A stretch of 64,000 nt of DNA, taken from contig NC_073303.1 of assembly GCF_027595985.1 (NCBI RefSeq), forward strand, positions 28,217,847 to 28,281,846. The letters run 5' to 3'. This DNA is from Sorex araneus (lineage: Eukaryota; Chordata; Mammalia; Eulipotyphla; Soricidae). The notes under the pieces are model-generated. The model did not search any database and was not told the origin of the DNA. It saw nothing but the letters and a program-made list of their open reading frames with translations. Below, piece by piece: positions 34,401 through 43,769 of this stretch (within the stretch, counting starts at the first letter, position 1; each line of letters opens with the position of its first letter). Both the position numbers and the translations under genes were made by a program.

Positions 34401-37124
34401 GCATATTCCAGACACATTTCTGCCCAAAGCCGCATGTTTGATATTCAGCAATACAATGATCCCTCCAACAGTGCAAACCTTCTGCCACCATTATCCCCTC
34501 CTTTTCCATTTCAGTTTTTACTCTGCCTCTACAGCAGACAGTTGTTCAGATACTCTCTATAGTTTTGGGCATTACATTTTTGCTTGGATATTCCCACCAC
34601 CATTCAAGTCTGCCTTCTAGGGGCAGATGCTAGATCATCTATTTTCCATTGCTAACTTTGCATATCAGGAAAGGTCACGCAGCTGCATAAGCAGCGGTAT
34701 GGTTCAAAGAAATAGTCCTGGTCCCTACATTCTACAAGCCATGCTTGTAGAAGCTCCTGGTAGCTGAGATTCCATCTGGAGAAGGTGGGGAGGTGGTACT
34801 TGCTCCATCTGGGGCACCCTGGTGATATTGGCTCGATTTGGGGCCTGGAGCATTCTCCTGTGTTGCGGAGCCCGCTGGCCAGGATTCTTCACTGCTGAGT
34901 GAGGCAAGATGGCACCAGGAGCAGGTTGAGGGGTGGCTTCTGGGGTCAGTGGCAGGCTGGGAGCCGGGATGGAGCTGCCCAGTTCCAGTGCCTCCATGCA
35001 GTTCAGAGAAATAGTCCTGGTCCCCACATACTGGGCCTGTGTTGATTTTTTATTTCAGGCATCATTAGTGAGAGTTGGATGGAAGTCACAGAAAACTTGA
35101 TTACAAGAGCATCAGAATAATTGTGTTGTCATTTTCTTTCCAGGTATTAGGGAGATTACTCCACATATTGCAGCCCCAGAACCAGGATCTGATAGTTCTG
35201 AACCATTGACTATTAGAGTTTGTGACTGGGGTCTTAGTGTCTAAGGAACACCAGGGAGCTAGAATCCATTCCCTAATTCTTCTCTCATGAGCTCACTGTA
35301 TCTAAGAAGTTAGTAGGGGGGCATTCCATTTGTAGGGAGTGTTGCAAATGAAAAGCAAGGTTCTTCTGACACTTCTTCTTTTGTATCTCAAGTTAAACTC
35401 TAGATCCTTAGCAGAGGACCTCATGGGGTGTGGGGCAAATGCTGACATTCAGGCTTTGCTTCCTAGGAGCCCAGTCTGAATCTGCCCGGAGCAAGATGCT
35501 GAGTGGCATTGGAGGATTTGTGCTGGGGTTGATCTTCCTTGGACTGGGCCTCTTCATTCGTCACAAGAACAAGAAAGGTAAGTTACTCCGGGAAAATGAG
35601 GATAATAAGCTATGCATCCATCTGTCTATGCATAGAGACTCTGCCTCCAGATTTGGCCCTTTTTCTCCTGACCATGAAAGCAAGGTGGCCATGCTGGTGG
35701 TGTAAAGAGTCAAAACAGCCTTTCTGGAGACTTTGGAGTCTGATTTGGATAGTTAAAGGTAGCCATGTAACATGTAGAGTATGTTCTAGGACTTTCCCAC
35801 TCTCCATAGTCTCAGTGGCGTCTTTATAAAATCTTTTTTAAATAAGGCTCAGCTCCTGTTACCTACCCTCATGTAGAGGTGTGGTGTATGTAATATGTAA
35901 GCTCTAGAGTCAACAATACTGTAAGCAGGAGATCCATATTACAACCACCAAACTTGAAACTGTGCCTGTCTTGGTGACAGCCTGCTGAGTGGGAGGGAAC
36001 CTGTGGACATTGGTGGAGGGAAGTTCACTCTGGTGGTTGAATTGTTGTGGGAACATGATATGCTTGAATTCTACTATAAACAACTTTGTAAATAATGGCA
36101 ACTTAATAATAATAAAAAAATGGAAAGAAAAAATAAAGATTGGAACATTGACTTCTAGTGGCAGTTTTATTCCTTGGATGGGGGGGTGGTCGGAGATTTA
36201 GTTTCTGAGAGTTAAGTTCTTGTAGCAGATGGCTAGGGAGAATAAAAATCTAGTATGTTCCAAACTGCACTTCTGGTTGGGGTAAATGAGAAACTGTCTA
36301 TTTGAGTAATGTAACTTTTCTCTGTATAACTTCCTTTTGTAGGACCTCATGGGCCTTTGCCAACAGGTACTCTCTTTTTTCTCTGATGTAAGGTAGATTT
36401 GGGGGAAGGAATAGTAAAGGAGGAAGCAGTGTGAGTGATCTCAAATTGTGACATATTTCCCCTTACAAAATCAACAGTAGAGATTTATACTTAGTTTCTG
36501 TAGAAATTCCTGAACTTGTTCTCTCAAAAGAGGACAGGATATTGCTGGGTTCTTTCTTCTAAGCTTGCAGTCAGAGATACAGCTTGGGTGTTGGATATCA
36601 GGATTTTGCCTACAATGTCCCACATATTGGTGGCTACTTCCTTTGTTAAAAATGAGTGAATTTTGGTGTGTAGAGATAGTATACAGAGTAGAGTCCTTAC
36701 CTTGCATGCTAATAACCTGGTTTCTATTTCTAGTATCCCATATAATCTCTGAGCTTAGCTGGGTGTGATCCCTCAGCAGAGCTCTAGGAGTAAGCGTTGA
36801 AAACTGTTGGGTATGCCCCCAACTAAAAAAAAGTGAAAGAGGCTACTAAGTGGGGAAAAGTCAAGTTGTAGTTTGATTTACAAAAAAAAATTGAAATATT
36901 CATGATCTTCAGTAAGATAACTTCTCTGCTTCCCACACATCTGAGCTGATCTGTTAGTATCATTTAGATTATTTGGACCTTAACTCAGATGTCATGGAGG
37001 GTGAAGACCATGTGACATGTCCCTCAGCTTTCTCGATCTGATTTCTCTAAGGGGAGGAAAGAGGTTCCAATCCTCAGGGTGCACCATGCTCATCACTCTC
37101 TCTTCTACAGGGCTCCTGCACTGA
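25402..37124 (+). CDS. DQB: MHC class II DQ beta chain gene, six exons, apparently intact
   Basis: Six coding segments join in frame: 25402-25498, 28098-28367, 32308-32589, 35467-35577, 36343-36366 and 37111-37124. Together they give 265 codons plus TGA. All introns have GT-AG ends and phase 1. Exon 2-5 lengths (270, 282, 111, 24) are those of DQB genes. The product would be a single-pass membrane protein pairing with a DQ alpha chain to present peptides to CD4 T cells. Cys15/Cys79 and two beta-2 cysteines, the Asn19 glycosylation site, Asp57 and His81/Asn82 are present. Odd: the usual Trp61 is Tyr, Arg48 is Val, and the usual first ATG is GTG, so the start is four codons later. Introns are filled by SINE, L1 and LTR copies. 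Alternatives such as DRB are disfavoured by the exon 5 and exon 6 ending (PHGPLPT, LLH). Confidence 0.93.
25561..26137. other. DQB intron 1, part shared with the duplicate
   Basis: Unique intron sequence that aligns closely with 52950-53505 in the second copy. No gene or RNA seen. Confidence 0.6.
26138..26380 (-). mobile_element. SINE, RTE-tailed subfamily, DQB intron 1
   Basis: Reverse copy with 'ttctcgagtgggcaccagt' (26165-26183) and the subfamily body. Absent from the same place in the duplicate copy. Confidence 0.75.
26590..27060 (+). mobile_element. L1 3' part (+), DQB intron 1
   Basis: Covers the end of ORF2 ('aatggaatactatgtaact', cf. 61694) and 3' UTR. Not present in the duplicate's intron. 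Confidence 0.7.
27140..27297 (-). mobile_element. SINE relic, DQB intron 1
   Basis: Decayed reverse copy with a (TTTTG)n tail. Confidence 0.5.
28098..28367 (+). CDS. DQB: DQB exon 2: beta-1 (peptide-binding) domain
   Basis: 270 bases encoding mature residues 5-94 plus a split codon. Visible landmarks: Cys15 and Cys79 (disulfide), NGT at 19-21 (N-glycosylation), RFDSDVG at 39-45, PDAEY at 56-60 with Asp57, and RHNYE at 80-84 with His81 and Asn82, which normally bond the peptide backbone. Trp61, nearly invariant in class II beta chains, is Tyr (codon TAT). The acceptor is CCCGCAG and the donor GAG|GTGAGC. The exon and its flanks are CpG-rich. Confidence 0.95.
28591..28749 (-). mobile_element. 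SOR-type SINE in DQB intron 2
   Basis: Reverse copy with exact 13-bp duplication AACAGTGTTAATG (28578-28590 and 28750-28762). The duplicate copy lacks it at the matching site (54941-54953), so it came later than the duplication. Confidence 0.9.
29462..30163 (-). mobile_element. LTR-type insertion in DQB intron 2 (family 3 relative)
   Basis: Flanked by CATGAT (29456-29461 and 30164-30169). From 29560 rightward it matches the LTR at 7267-7860, ending CCTACA. The left 100 bases differ from that LTR. It is absent from the second DQB copy. Confidence 0.7.
30200..30520 (-). mobile_element. L1 3' end (-), shared by both DQB copies
   Basis: Antisense L1 3' UTR starting 'ttgaatcaccatgagatac'. The same insertion sits at 55715 in the second copy, so it predates the duplication. 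Confidence 0.75.
30521..30770 (+). mobile_element. SINE, RTE-tailed subfamily
   Basis: Complete + strand example: tRNA-like head (30531-30590), body, then the tail 'acgttactggtgcttgctgg'. Confidence 0.8.
30771..30930. repeat. AT-rich tract with overlapping inverted repeats
   Basis: Repeated 'aatatatttatta' and 'gtaagcaatacaatac' words in both orientations, probably grown from the SINE tail. Confidence 0.7.
31385..31640 (+). mobile_element. L1 3' end (+), DQB intron 2
   Basis: 'accataatgcacaaaagga' followed by the GA-rich and G-rich 3' UTR and an A-rich end. Confidence 0.65.
31641..32307. other. DQB intron 2, unique part
   Basis: No repeat or RNA recognised. It ends in the pyrimidine-rich acceptor of exon 3. 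Confidence 0.5.
32308..32589 (+). CDS. DQB: DQB exon 3: beta-2 (Ig-like) domain
   Basis: 282 bases, 94 residues. It contains [11 protein letters not shown], the first Ig cysteine in [11 protein letters not shown], the CD4-contact region [19 protein letters not shown], and the second cysteine in [10 protein letters not shown]. It ends ITVEW plus one base. The acceptor is TTCTCAG and the donor GGC|GTAAGA. No lesion. Confidence 0.95.
32600..33370. other. DQB intron 3, probable old L1-derived sequence
   Basis: Phrases such as 'ctgattggtttcactcactg' resemble decayed L1 antisense sequence. A (TTTG/TTTA)n run is at 33343-33380. No gene seen. Confidence 0.4.
33375..34740 (-). mobile_element. L1 3' UTR (-), with tandemly duplicated unit
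   Basis: Begins with the L1 terminal phrase and continues through the antisense 3' UTR (33470-33770). It then enters a unit of about 320 bases present twice head to tail (33772-34091 and 34092-34411), followed by related sequence. Single copies of the unit's core are at 43340-43640 and 47290-47560, inside L1 3' ends. Confidence 0.65.
33772..34411. repeat. Tandem duplication of a unit of about 320 bases
   Basis: Unit starts 'catttctgccaaaag' / 'catttctaccaaagg' / 'catttctgcccaaag' occur near 33775, 34095 and 34415. Each unit carries 'tctgggatcatg', 'agccagagggctc' and 'cccccatcccata'. Confidence 0.8.
34741..35060. other. DQB intron 3, GC-richer stretch with a short direct repeat
   Basis: 'agaaatagtcctggtcc' occurs at about 34707 and 35007. 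A possible L1-associated sequence of unknown class. Confidence 0.4.
35467..35577 (+). CDS. DQB: DQB exon 4: connecting peptide and membrane span
   Basis: 111 bases encoding [13 protein letters not shown], a hydrophobic membrane segment with the small-residue pattern [15 protein letters not shown], and basic RHKNKK at the inner face. These glycines are typical of class II beta chains, where they pack against the alpha chain. The donor is AAAG|GTAAGT. Confidence 0.95.
35900..36130 (+). mobile_element. L1 3' tail (+), DQB intron 4
   Basis: Diverged 3' UTR end ('attggtggagggaagttca') with an A-rich tail. Confidence 0.5.
36343..36366 (+). CDS. DQB: DQB exon 5: 24-base cytoplasmic exon
   Basis: Encodes PHGPLPT between split Gly codons. 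Both splice sites are good (TTTTGTAG acceptor, CAG|GTACTC donor). This small exon is skipped in many human DQB1 transcripts; here nothing suggests skipping. Skipping would keep the frame, since 24 is divisible by 3. Confidence 0.85.
36656..36832 (+). mobile_element. SINE relic, DQB intron 5
   Basis: Decayed + strand copy ending in 'gggtatgcccccaac' and A's. Confidence 0.5.
37111..37124 (+). CDS. DQB: DQB exon 6: last codons (LLH) and stop
   Basis: Acceptor TTCTACAG. It completes a Gly codon, then Leu-Leu-His and TGA, the usual DQB ending. The 3' UTR follows. Confidence 0.9.
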
Positions 37125-37387
37125 CTCCTGAAGGTCTCCTGAAGAGCTTTGATGGATACTTCTTTCTCCTCTTCTGTAATGCCTGCCTATAACTGTTGAT
37201 AATTCCCAGTTGCCTGCAAGTATGTCTCTCTGAGGTTGGAGTCCTCTGACTCTGAGACAATCATTAGATCACTTCCTGTAATCACTCCTTGGAGAGACTG
37301 GCTGTGAAGTTTCATCCTGCACTGACCCCAAAGTCTGTTTGTGCTTCAGCAGTGAAGCCAAGGGCTTTTTCTTTCCCATTGTCTGTC

Positions 37388-37393
37388 AATAAA
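37388..37393 (+). terminator. DQB: DQB poly(A) signal AATAAA
   Basis: Canonical hexamer 264 bases after the stop, in a 3' UTR that reads like other DQB genes. Cleavage is expected near 37410. Confidence 0.85.
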
Positions 37394-37587
37394 CTGTTCA
37401 AGAGAAGCACATGAAACCATCTATCTGGCTGTAGAACTTTCCCATGATTAAAGACAATTATGAATAGTATATATCATGAGTTTTCTAATTTATGCTATTT
37501 ATAGATTTTAAATTGATATAACATCATATTAGTTTTGGAGATATAACAATTATTTGATATCTATATATTATGTAAAATGATGTTCCA

Positions 37588-38174
37588 TGTGCACTGGAAA
37601 AGAATGTGTATTCTTTCTTTTTGGGGTGTAAGGCCCTGTATAGGTCTATTAGGCCTCTCTCTTCAATTTCTTCATTCAGAGTCAGTGTTTCCTTGTTGAG
37701 TTTTGTTCTTGTTGATCTATCTAGAGACGATAAGGCCGTATTGAAGTCTCCGACTACAATTGTGCTGTTAGTGATGTCCTCTTTGAAGTCTGTTAGGAGT
37801 CGTTTTAAATATTTAGCCGGTCGTTTGTTAGGAGCATATATGTTTAAGAGTGTGATTTCTTCCTGTTGTACATATCCCTTGATAAATAGAAAATGACCTT
37901 CGCTGTCCCTTTTGATCTTTTTCATCCTGAAATCTATGTTGTCGGATACCAGGATGGCCACTCCAGCTTTTTTAAGGGGGTTGTTTGCTTGGAGGATTGT
38001 TTTCCATCCTTTGACTTTGAGTCTATGTTTACTCTGTTTGTTCAGGTGTGTTTCTTGCAGGCAACAGAATGTTGGGTTTAATTTCCGGATCCATTTAGCC
38101 ACTCTGTGTCTCTTGATAGGTGCATTTAGGCCATTGACATTGAGAGAGATTATTGTGATGTGGTTTTGTGTCAT
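37588..38174 (-). pseudogene. L1 ORF2 N-terminus (endonuclease), truncated
   Basis: About 195 codons of the AP-like endonuclease, with SLNVNGLN, LQETHL and VVGDFNTAL motifs, i.e. the Asn, Glu and Asp metal/phosphate residues. The domain's last part with the SDH motif is missing, so it cannot be active. The open frame runs on into non-L1 sequence to 37524. Confidence 0.9.
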
Positions 38175-38216
38175 CTTTCTGTGGGATTTGTTGTTCTTAT
38201 GGGGCTCCTCCTTGTC

Positions 38217-39179
38217 TTACAGTAGCCCCTTTAGACCTTCTTTCAAGATTGGTTTTGAGTCTATGAAGTTCCTGAGCTGTTGTTTATCCGAGAAATAGTG
38301 TATGGTTCCTTCGAGTTTGAGTGAGAGTTTAGCTGGATAAAGTATTCTTGGTGAGGCATTCATTTCGTTGAGTTTTTTCACTATGTCCCACCATTGTCTT
38401 TGGGCTCGGAGGGTTTCTTCTGACAGATCGGCTGTAAATCTGAGGGGTGCTCCTTTGTATGTGATTTCCCTCTTTGACCTTGCTACTTGTAGAATTGTGT
38501 CTCTATCCACAGAATCCGCCATTCTGACTATGATATGCCTTGGAGTCTTTTTATTTGGGTCTCTTTTTGCTGGCACTCTTCGGACTTCTTGTATCTGGAC
38601 GCCTGCCTTCTCCAGCTCTGGGAATTTCTTAGTAATGTTGTCTTTTACTATGTTTTTTTCATTGGGGTTACTTCCCTGTGGTTCTGGTACTCCAATGATT
38701 CTTATGTTGTTCCTCTTGAAGTCATCCCCCAGGGCTCTGATTCGCTCTATAGCCATTTTGAGGTCTTTCGCCATTATTTGTTGCTGTCTGTAAGCTTTCT
38801 GCAGCTCATCCTCAAGCTCGCTGATTCTGTCTTCGGCTGTAGTCATTCTGCTGTTGAGGGCATCTAGTGAGATTTTTATTTCATCTACCGATTGCTTTAT
38901 TTGTGAGACTTCCGTTCGAAGGTTTGAAATTTCTGCTCTCATTTCTGCTCTCATTTCTTCCTGTATTTTCTTGGTAGACCGTTCCAGCGCTTCATTCATC
39001 TCCTCCCTTAATTTATTGGATGTCTGTTCCATATTTGCTTGGAGTAGGTCGAGTCTCCTCCAGATTTCCTCTCTGAATTGTTTATCTGAGAGGTCGTAGA
39101 TGTTGGGAGACTCTTTTGAGGTTTCTAGTATCTTTTCTTCTCCCTCTCTTCGTGGAGGGGATTTTCGCTGCTTCTTCAT
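38217..39179 (-). CDS. L1 ORF1 protein, intact 320 codons
   Basis: A complete open frame from MKKQRKSPP to LKGLL. It has a basic N-terminus, a long heptad-repeat coiled coil (about residues 40-145, trimerisation), an RNA-recognition-like centre (about 150-250, with NIRIIGVPE and RHIIVRMAD) and a C-terminal domain (about 250-318). This is the RNA-binding chaperone of L1. It differs from the copy at 57.0 kb by a 4-residue repeat (MRAE MRAE). Being full-length suggests recent insertion, although the rest of the element is gone. Confidence 0.92.
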   Translation of the reverse strand: MKKQRKSPPRREGEEKILETSKESPNIYDLSDKQFREEIWRRLDLLQANMEQTSNKLREEMNEALERSTKKIQEEMRAEMRAEISNLRTEVSQIKQSVDEIKISLDALNSRMTTAEDRISELEDELQKAYRQQQIMAKDLKMAIERIRALGDDFKRNNIRIIGVPEPQGSNPNEKNIVKDNITKKFPELEKAGVQIQEVRRVPAKRDPNKKTPRHIIVRMADSVDRDTILQVARSKREITYKGAPLRFTADLSEETLRAQRQWWDIVKKLNEMNASPRILYPAKLSLKLEGTIHYFSDKQQLRNFIDSKPILKEGLKGLL

Positions 39180-39509
39180 ATTGTCACGGAAGTGTAGAGT
39201 TGGAACCTTGTAGTTATTTATTCCTCTTCGTTTTTGTGGGAAGAAGGGGCTCCGATTGTGCTAAACTTCCCTTATTCACTGATAGCTTTTATACTGTCAG
39301 CCTAAGCTAATGGCTATTTTGCGTAAATGTTTGAGATCGCAAAAGTGAGTTTTCAAAGGAATACACAGTACCGATTGACCTGAGGTAGCAAAGAATAACT
39401 GCGGCCGCGTTAGCGTTGGCCGCTCTGAGAGGAAGCCACGCCCACTTTTAGACCATGCCCACTAAGACACAGGCCACACCCCCAGTGTCTTCCTGTTGAT
39501 GGGGGGGTC

Positions 39510-39795
39510 GGGAGGGCGTGGCTGAGGGATGGTTCTCGTACCTGATGGACGTGCGCAGTTACAAGCCGGTTCGGGAGACGGGGTGCGCAGGGCGAGCAGG
39601 GAGTGACTTCAGAAACTCGGGAGACGCAGACGGCAGCGGGAAGTGGGGGAAAGGGAGGGCGTGGCCGAGGGATGGTCCTCGTACCTGATGGACGTGCGCA
39701 GTTACAAGCCGGTTCGGGAGACGGGGTGCGCAGGGCGAGCAGGGAGTGACTTCAGAAACTTGGGAGACGCAGACGGCAGCGGGAGGTGGGGGACA
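39510..39795 (-). repeat. Two L1 5' UTR monomers
   Basis: Two head-to-tail units of about 143 bases (39510-39652 and 39653-39795), nearly identical ('ctgatggacgtgcgcagtta' in each). They are related to the monomers at 56588-56812. Such monomers carry the L1 promoter in several mammals. Confidence 0.85.
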
Positions 39796-42535
39796 CATTT
39801 TTAAATATTTTAATAAAAATACACAAAATTTCATTGAACAAAGGAAATATGTAAGAAGATAGTTAAAAAAGAGAAATTGCTAGTGGAAAATAAATATTTG
39901 CAGAGTTGGTTGTTCATTCTCATTAGTAATTAGAGAAACACAGGCAAAACATATAATGAAAAACTACTCATGTCCTCCAGACAGGTGGGAACACAAGAAA
40001 ATCTAAGAGGAAGGTGAGATAATACAAGGGTTATGGCACATGACTCACATGTAGTCAACTCAGGATTGAACCAAGTTTCTGCGTGCTCTCCTAAGCATCA
40101 CTGGGTGTGGCTCTAGAGGCCCTTAAACACCACTGTGTGGCTTGAAATCTCTGGGACCACATATCCTGAGTAGTACTGCATCAGTGGGCCCTTGTCTTGA
40201 ATCTCCAGCTCTGTCTTCTGAGATCATGAGATGGTACTTTAGAGGCCCTGAGGACCCCACTCTTCAAAAAAAAAAACCTCTAAAACATCAAAAACTGCCA
40301 AGAATTGAGTTCTCATGTAAATGATTCATGAGAGTGTATACAAAGAAAACCTATTTGAATAACAGTTTGAATCTAAAATTTAAAGTTGAACATAAGCATA
40401 CTAATAATTTGCAATCCTAGGGCTTCCAAACAATTCCAATATCAGTACAATCCAGCTGAAAAATACAGAATCAAATCTCCAAAATATATAAAAAGGAAAC
40501 AGTGGCAGTAACTCTAAAGACCCCCAGATTAGATGGGTAAGTGCATAGTTGTGCCATCCAAAAATATAATCCACAATACAATAAAATAAGTGAACAGCTT
40601 CTGTCGAAAAGATCTGTGAGTAGCCTCCTTAAACATAATGTTAGGAAAAGAAGGAAGAAAATTCACATTTATTTATGGGAGATTTAAGGGAGGAAATACT
40701 TATCTATGTTGTATATGGCCACATTCACAGATTATACAAACTTGAGAAAAGCAAAACAAGATTAAGTGGGTCATAATGAATGTACTTGTGGGAAGTAAAC
40801 ATAGTGTTATGGTATCTTTTGATTAATAGTTATTTTGGACTCAATTATTGACATTTTGATATTTCTAATGTTTGTTAAAATTGACATATATATGCTTGAT
40901 ATCATATCTGTATTATGCTATTTTTCAAAATATTGTACAAGAGTGGGAATGTAAGGATATGGAGACATAGTACAGTGTTTACCTTGCATATGGTCTATCT
41001 GCTTCAGTCTCTGGCACTCCATATAGTCCCCGAGTTCTTCCTGGAGTCATCCCTGCTTGCCGGGTCAGGAGTAGTAAGTTCTTAGCACTGCTGAATGTGG
41101 TACAGAAAAACAAAAACAGAAACAAAACCCAAATGCATAAGAAAAAAATTCTAGTATTTAAAAAATGAAGTGAAGAGGTTTGTGTAATGATGCCATACAA
41201 AATTTGGGATTTAGGGGATACTAAATAATAGTTCTTTGTTTATGTATCTATCACTCTATGGTCCAAACTCTAATCTGAGCACTTTGTGCAAACTCAGAAT
41301 TAGTAATAAGCACTCCCTGTATTAGTTCCCTACTCAGTTTTAAGTAAAAATCTTATACCCTGTAATGTTATCACTCTCATTCCTTGGGTAGAAAATTGTG
41401 TTTTTCAGATAATGAGACCGCAGAGACCATTGTTATCCTTTTTTTTTTTTAAACCTGAATCTAATAGTCAATGAGTATCATGTGGCCCAGAAAGTAACTT
41501 GGACTGAAAATGTTTTTAATTTATTTTCTTTCTGAGATTTCTTAATACTTGTCCAGTGGGTGCACTGGCATTTGTCTTGCTTCTGGCATAGAAATGTAGC
41601 TTTTTCTTTTTCTTCCATCTCTGAGACCAAAAGTGAGAAACTGTATTTCCTACCCTTGGAGAGATTGGGAAAAAAGAAATCTAGTAGAATTCTTCTCTGT
41701 GGAAGGAAAAGTCTAGATTCTGATAGGAGACATTTGAAAACTCTTTCTAGTATTTGGTTATAGTGCAACACACCTGGCCGCAGGCCTCAGAGACCTAGTC
41801 AGTTCCCAGGTCTGGGCTCTCTGAGGAGACAGTGAGCTATGGAAGTCTTCCCCATCATTAGAACATCCATCAAGAGTCCAGCTAAGGTACAAGGGCTCCA
41901 GGGGATTATCGCTTCAGATTTGAAAAAGACACATTTTACCGAAGCTTGGCAGTTAGCACAGTTTCCATCAATTAGCCCTATTTTCAATCTGCATAGGAAA
42001 ACTTTAGGAAACCTACAAGTTTATTGACTTGACAATTCCTAGGGGAAAATGCCAGGCAATCCAATCAATTTTGTTCTCATTGTTTTCTGAATAAACTTTG
42101 TAAAATATAAGGCCCACTCTCAGGGCTTCATCTTGACAGTACAGACCTGGTAGTTTGGGACTCTGGCATGGCAGAGCAGTGTTTGGGTGCCCTCGAGGCC
42201 AAACCTGGAGTTCCTAGGTATCATAAGGGCTATACCCTGTGATGCTGGGAGACTTGAGTTGCCAAGGACCGAGCTCATGGTCTCACACTGTTTTACCACC
42301 TGAAACACATCTTCTGTGCTCTGGCTAAATAGACCATTTGTTTATTACTATTTGTTTAAAATTTAGATTGAAAATTCATATTTTAATGGAAATATTATTG
42401 TTTACATGCTTGAATGATCAGGTAGTATTGATTTCAATGAAGGTAGGACAGATATGGGGAAAAATTTATGGAGAAATATGACATTTTTCCATGGAATATG
42501 TTTAGAATACTTATATTCTTATTAATATTTAATAT
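39796..42535. other. Intergenic sequence with SINE relics
   Basis: No gene recognised. Decayed + strand SINEs are at about 40010-40150 and 40955-41125, and a possible one at 42120-42310. The stretch 41380-42100 has no recognised repeat. Confidence 0.45.
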
Positions 42536-42539
42536 TTTT

Positions 42540-42830
42540 TGTTGTTGAGGCAACAATCGTTTTAAAGAATAAAAAGATTTGCATTTCAGGCATACAATGG
42601 TATCACCCCATCTGAACCATCAAGTTGCCTCTACCCCTCCACCTCAGTCCATTGTCCCTTTTTTAGAAGCAACCCCTGTCACTGCCCAATCCCTCCCTGA
42701 CAAATTGCCACCAGCTCAGAATATCCCCTCTAGGAAGATGCAGTGGTGCCTGTGCCTTTCCTTCTGGTCTCAAAGGATGTCCACTATTCCTAGGAATGCT
42801 GAACTCATGTGGTGAGTGGTTTTAGATTGT
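42540..42830 (-). mobile_element. Diverged L1 3' end (-)
   Basis: 'gcatttcaggcatacaatgg' and a C-rich antisense 3' UTR pattern. Confidence 0.45.
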
Positions 42831-42964
42831 GTTCCTGACACTGTAGATTAGCAGTAACCATCGCTTTATTTCACACTCCCTGTTATCTTACCTGAGGAAA
42901 ATTATTTTCTCTGGGGAGCCAGCAAGCTGAGTCTACAATGTGAGGTTCGGCGATGAGTGCATGC

Positions 42965-43645
42965 TATTTTTTTTTTAATTGAATCACCATGTGGAAAGTC
43001 ACAAAGCTTTCAGGCTTAAGTCTCAGTTATACAATGATGGGACACCTGTCCCTTCACCAGTCCACATGTTCCACCACCAAGAACTCCAGTATACCTCCCA
43101 TCCCACCCCCACCCCCTGGCCTGTGTAGCCGATAATTTTCACTTTGCTTTCTCTTTACTTTGATTTCATTCAATATTTCATCAGAAAACTCACTATTATT
43201 GATTGGAGTTTCTCTCCCAAAATCAGACCTGCTGTAAAGGACACATTTGATAGTTGGTTTCCCATTGCTGAGAATGAAGAGATATGAGGCTATCTCAGCA
43301 GCATCGTTTTGAATTTCTTTATTTTAGTATTTTAGTAACTAAGTCCAGGAAATTTCTGCCAGAAATTGCATCTTGCAATCTCATACCTCTCTTTAGTGGT
43401 CCTTATAAGATGGCAATCACCACGCGGGCCCCCCCCTCTCCTGAAAGGAAAAACTGAGAGAGGAAAACCTTTCCCCTCCTTGGGCGGCATGGGGCCATGA
43501 CTTAGTTCACAGTCTAGAGACATTTCTGCAAGAAGCTGCTGGTGCCAAAAGTAGATAGGTGGCCTCTGGGATCATGGTCATTCAGCAACCGAGAGGCCGC
43601 ACGCATGTGGCCACTAGGGTCATATCTCGGTGGAGAGTGGCATGC
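42965..43645 (-). mobile_element. L1 3' end (-)
   Basis: T run, 'ttgaatcaccatgtggaaag', antisense 3' UTR, then the unit also seen duplicated in DQB intron 3. Confidence 0.7.
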
Positions 43646-43769
43646 TATTTTTCATGATGCTTTTACACAATGTCAAAAAGGAGACACAAATTGAGCAAGA
43701 TGAATATATTTTTATTCCCTTCCTCCTCTACCCCTCTCCCTCCATAAATCTATTTTCTTTCTTTCTTTT

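Larger units (their letters stand above)
37580..39795 (-). mobile_element. 5' part of a young L1 (-): monomers, ORF1, start of ORF2
   Basis: Read right to left: two GC-rich monomers of about 143 bases (39795-39510), 5' UTR, complete ORF1 (39179-38217), a 42-base gap, and ORF2 starting at 38174. Similarity stops near 37585, in the endonuclease just after FFSSAHGT. RT, C-terminus, 3' UTR and A tail are all missing. No target duplication or T run was found at the left edge, so a later deletion or rearrangement is likelier than ordinary retrotransposition. Confidence 0.85.

Noticed and set aside
25402-37124. Calling the intact gene DRB
   Set aside because: The exon 3 wording ([11 protein letters not shown]), the 24-base exon 5 and the LLH ending are DQB features. 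A phylogeny would settle it.
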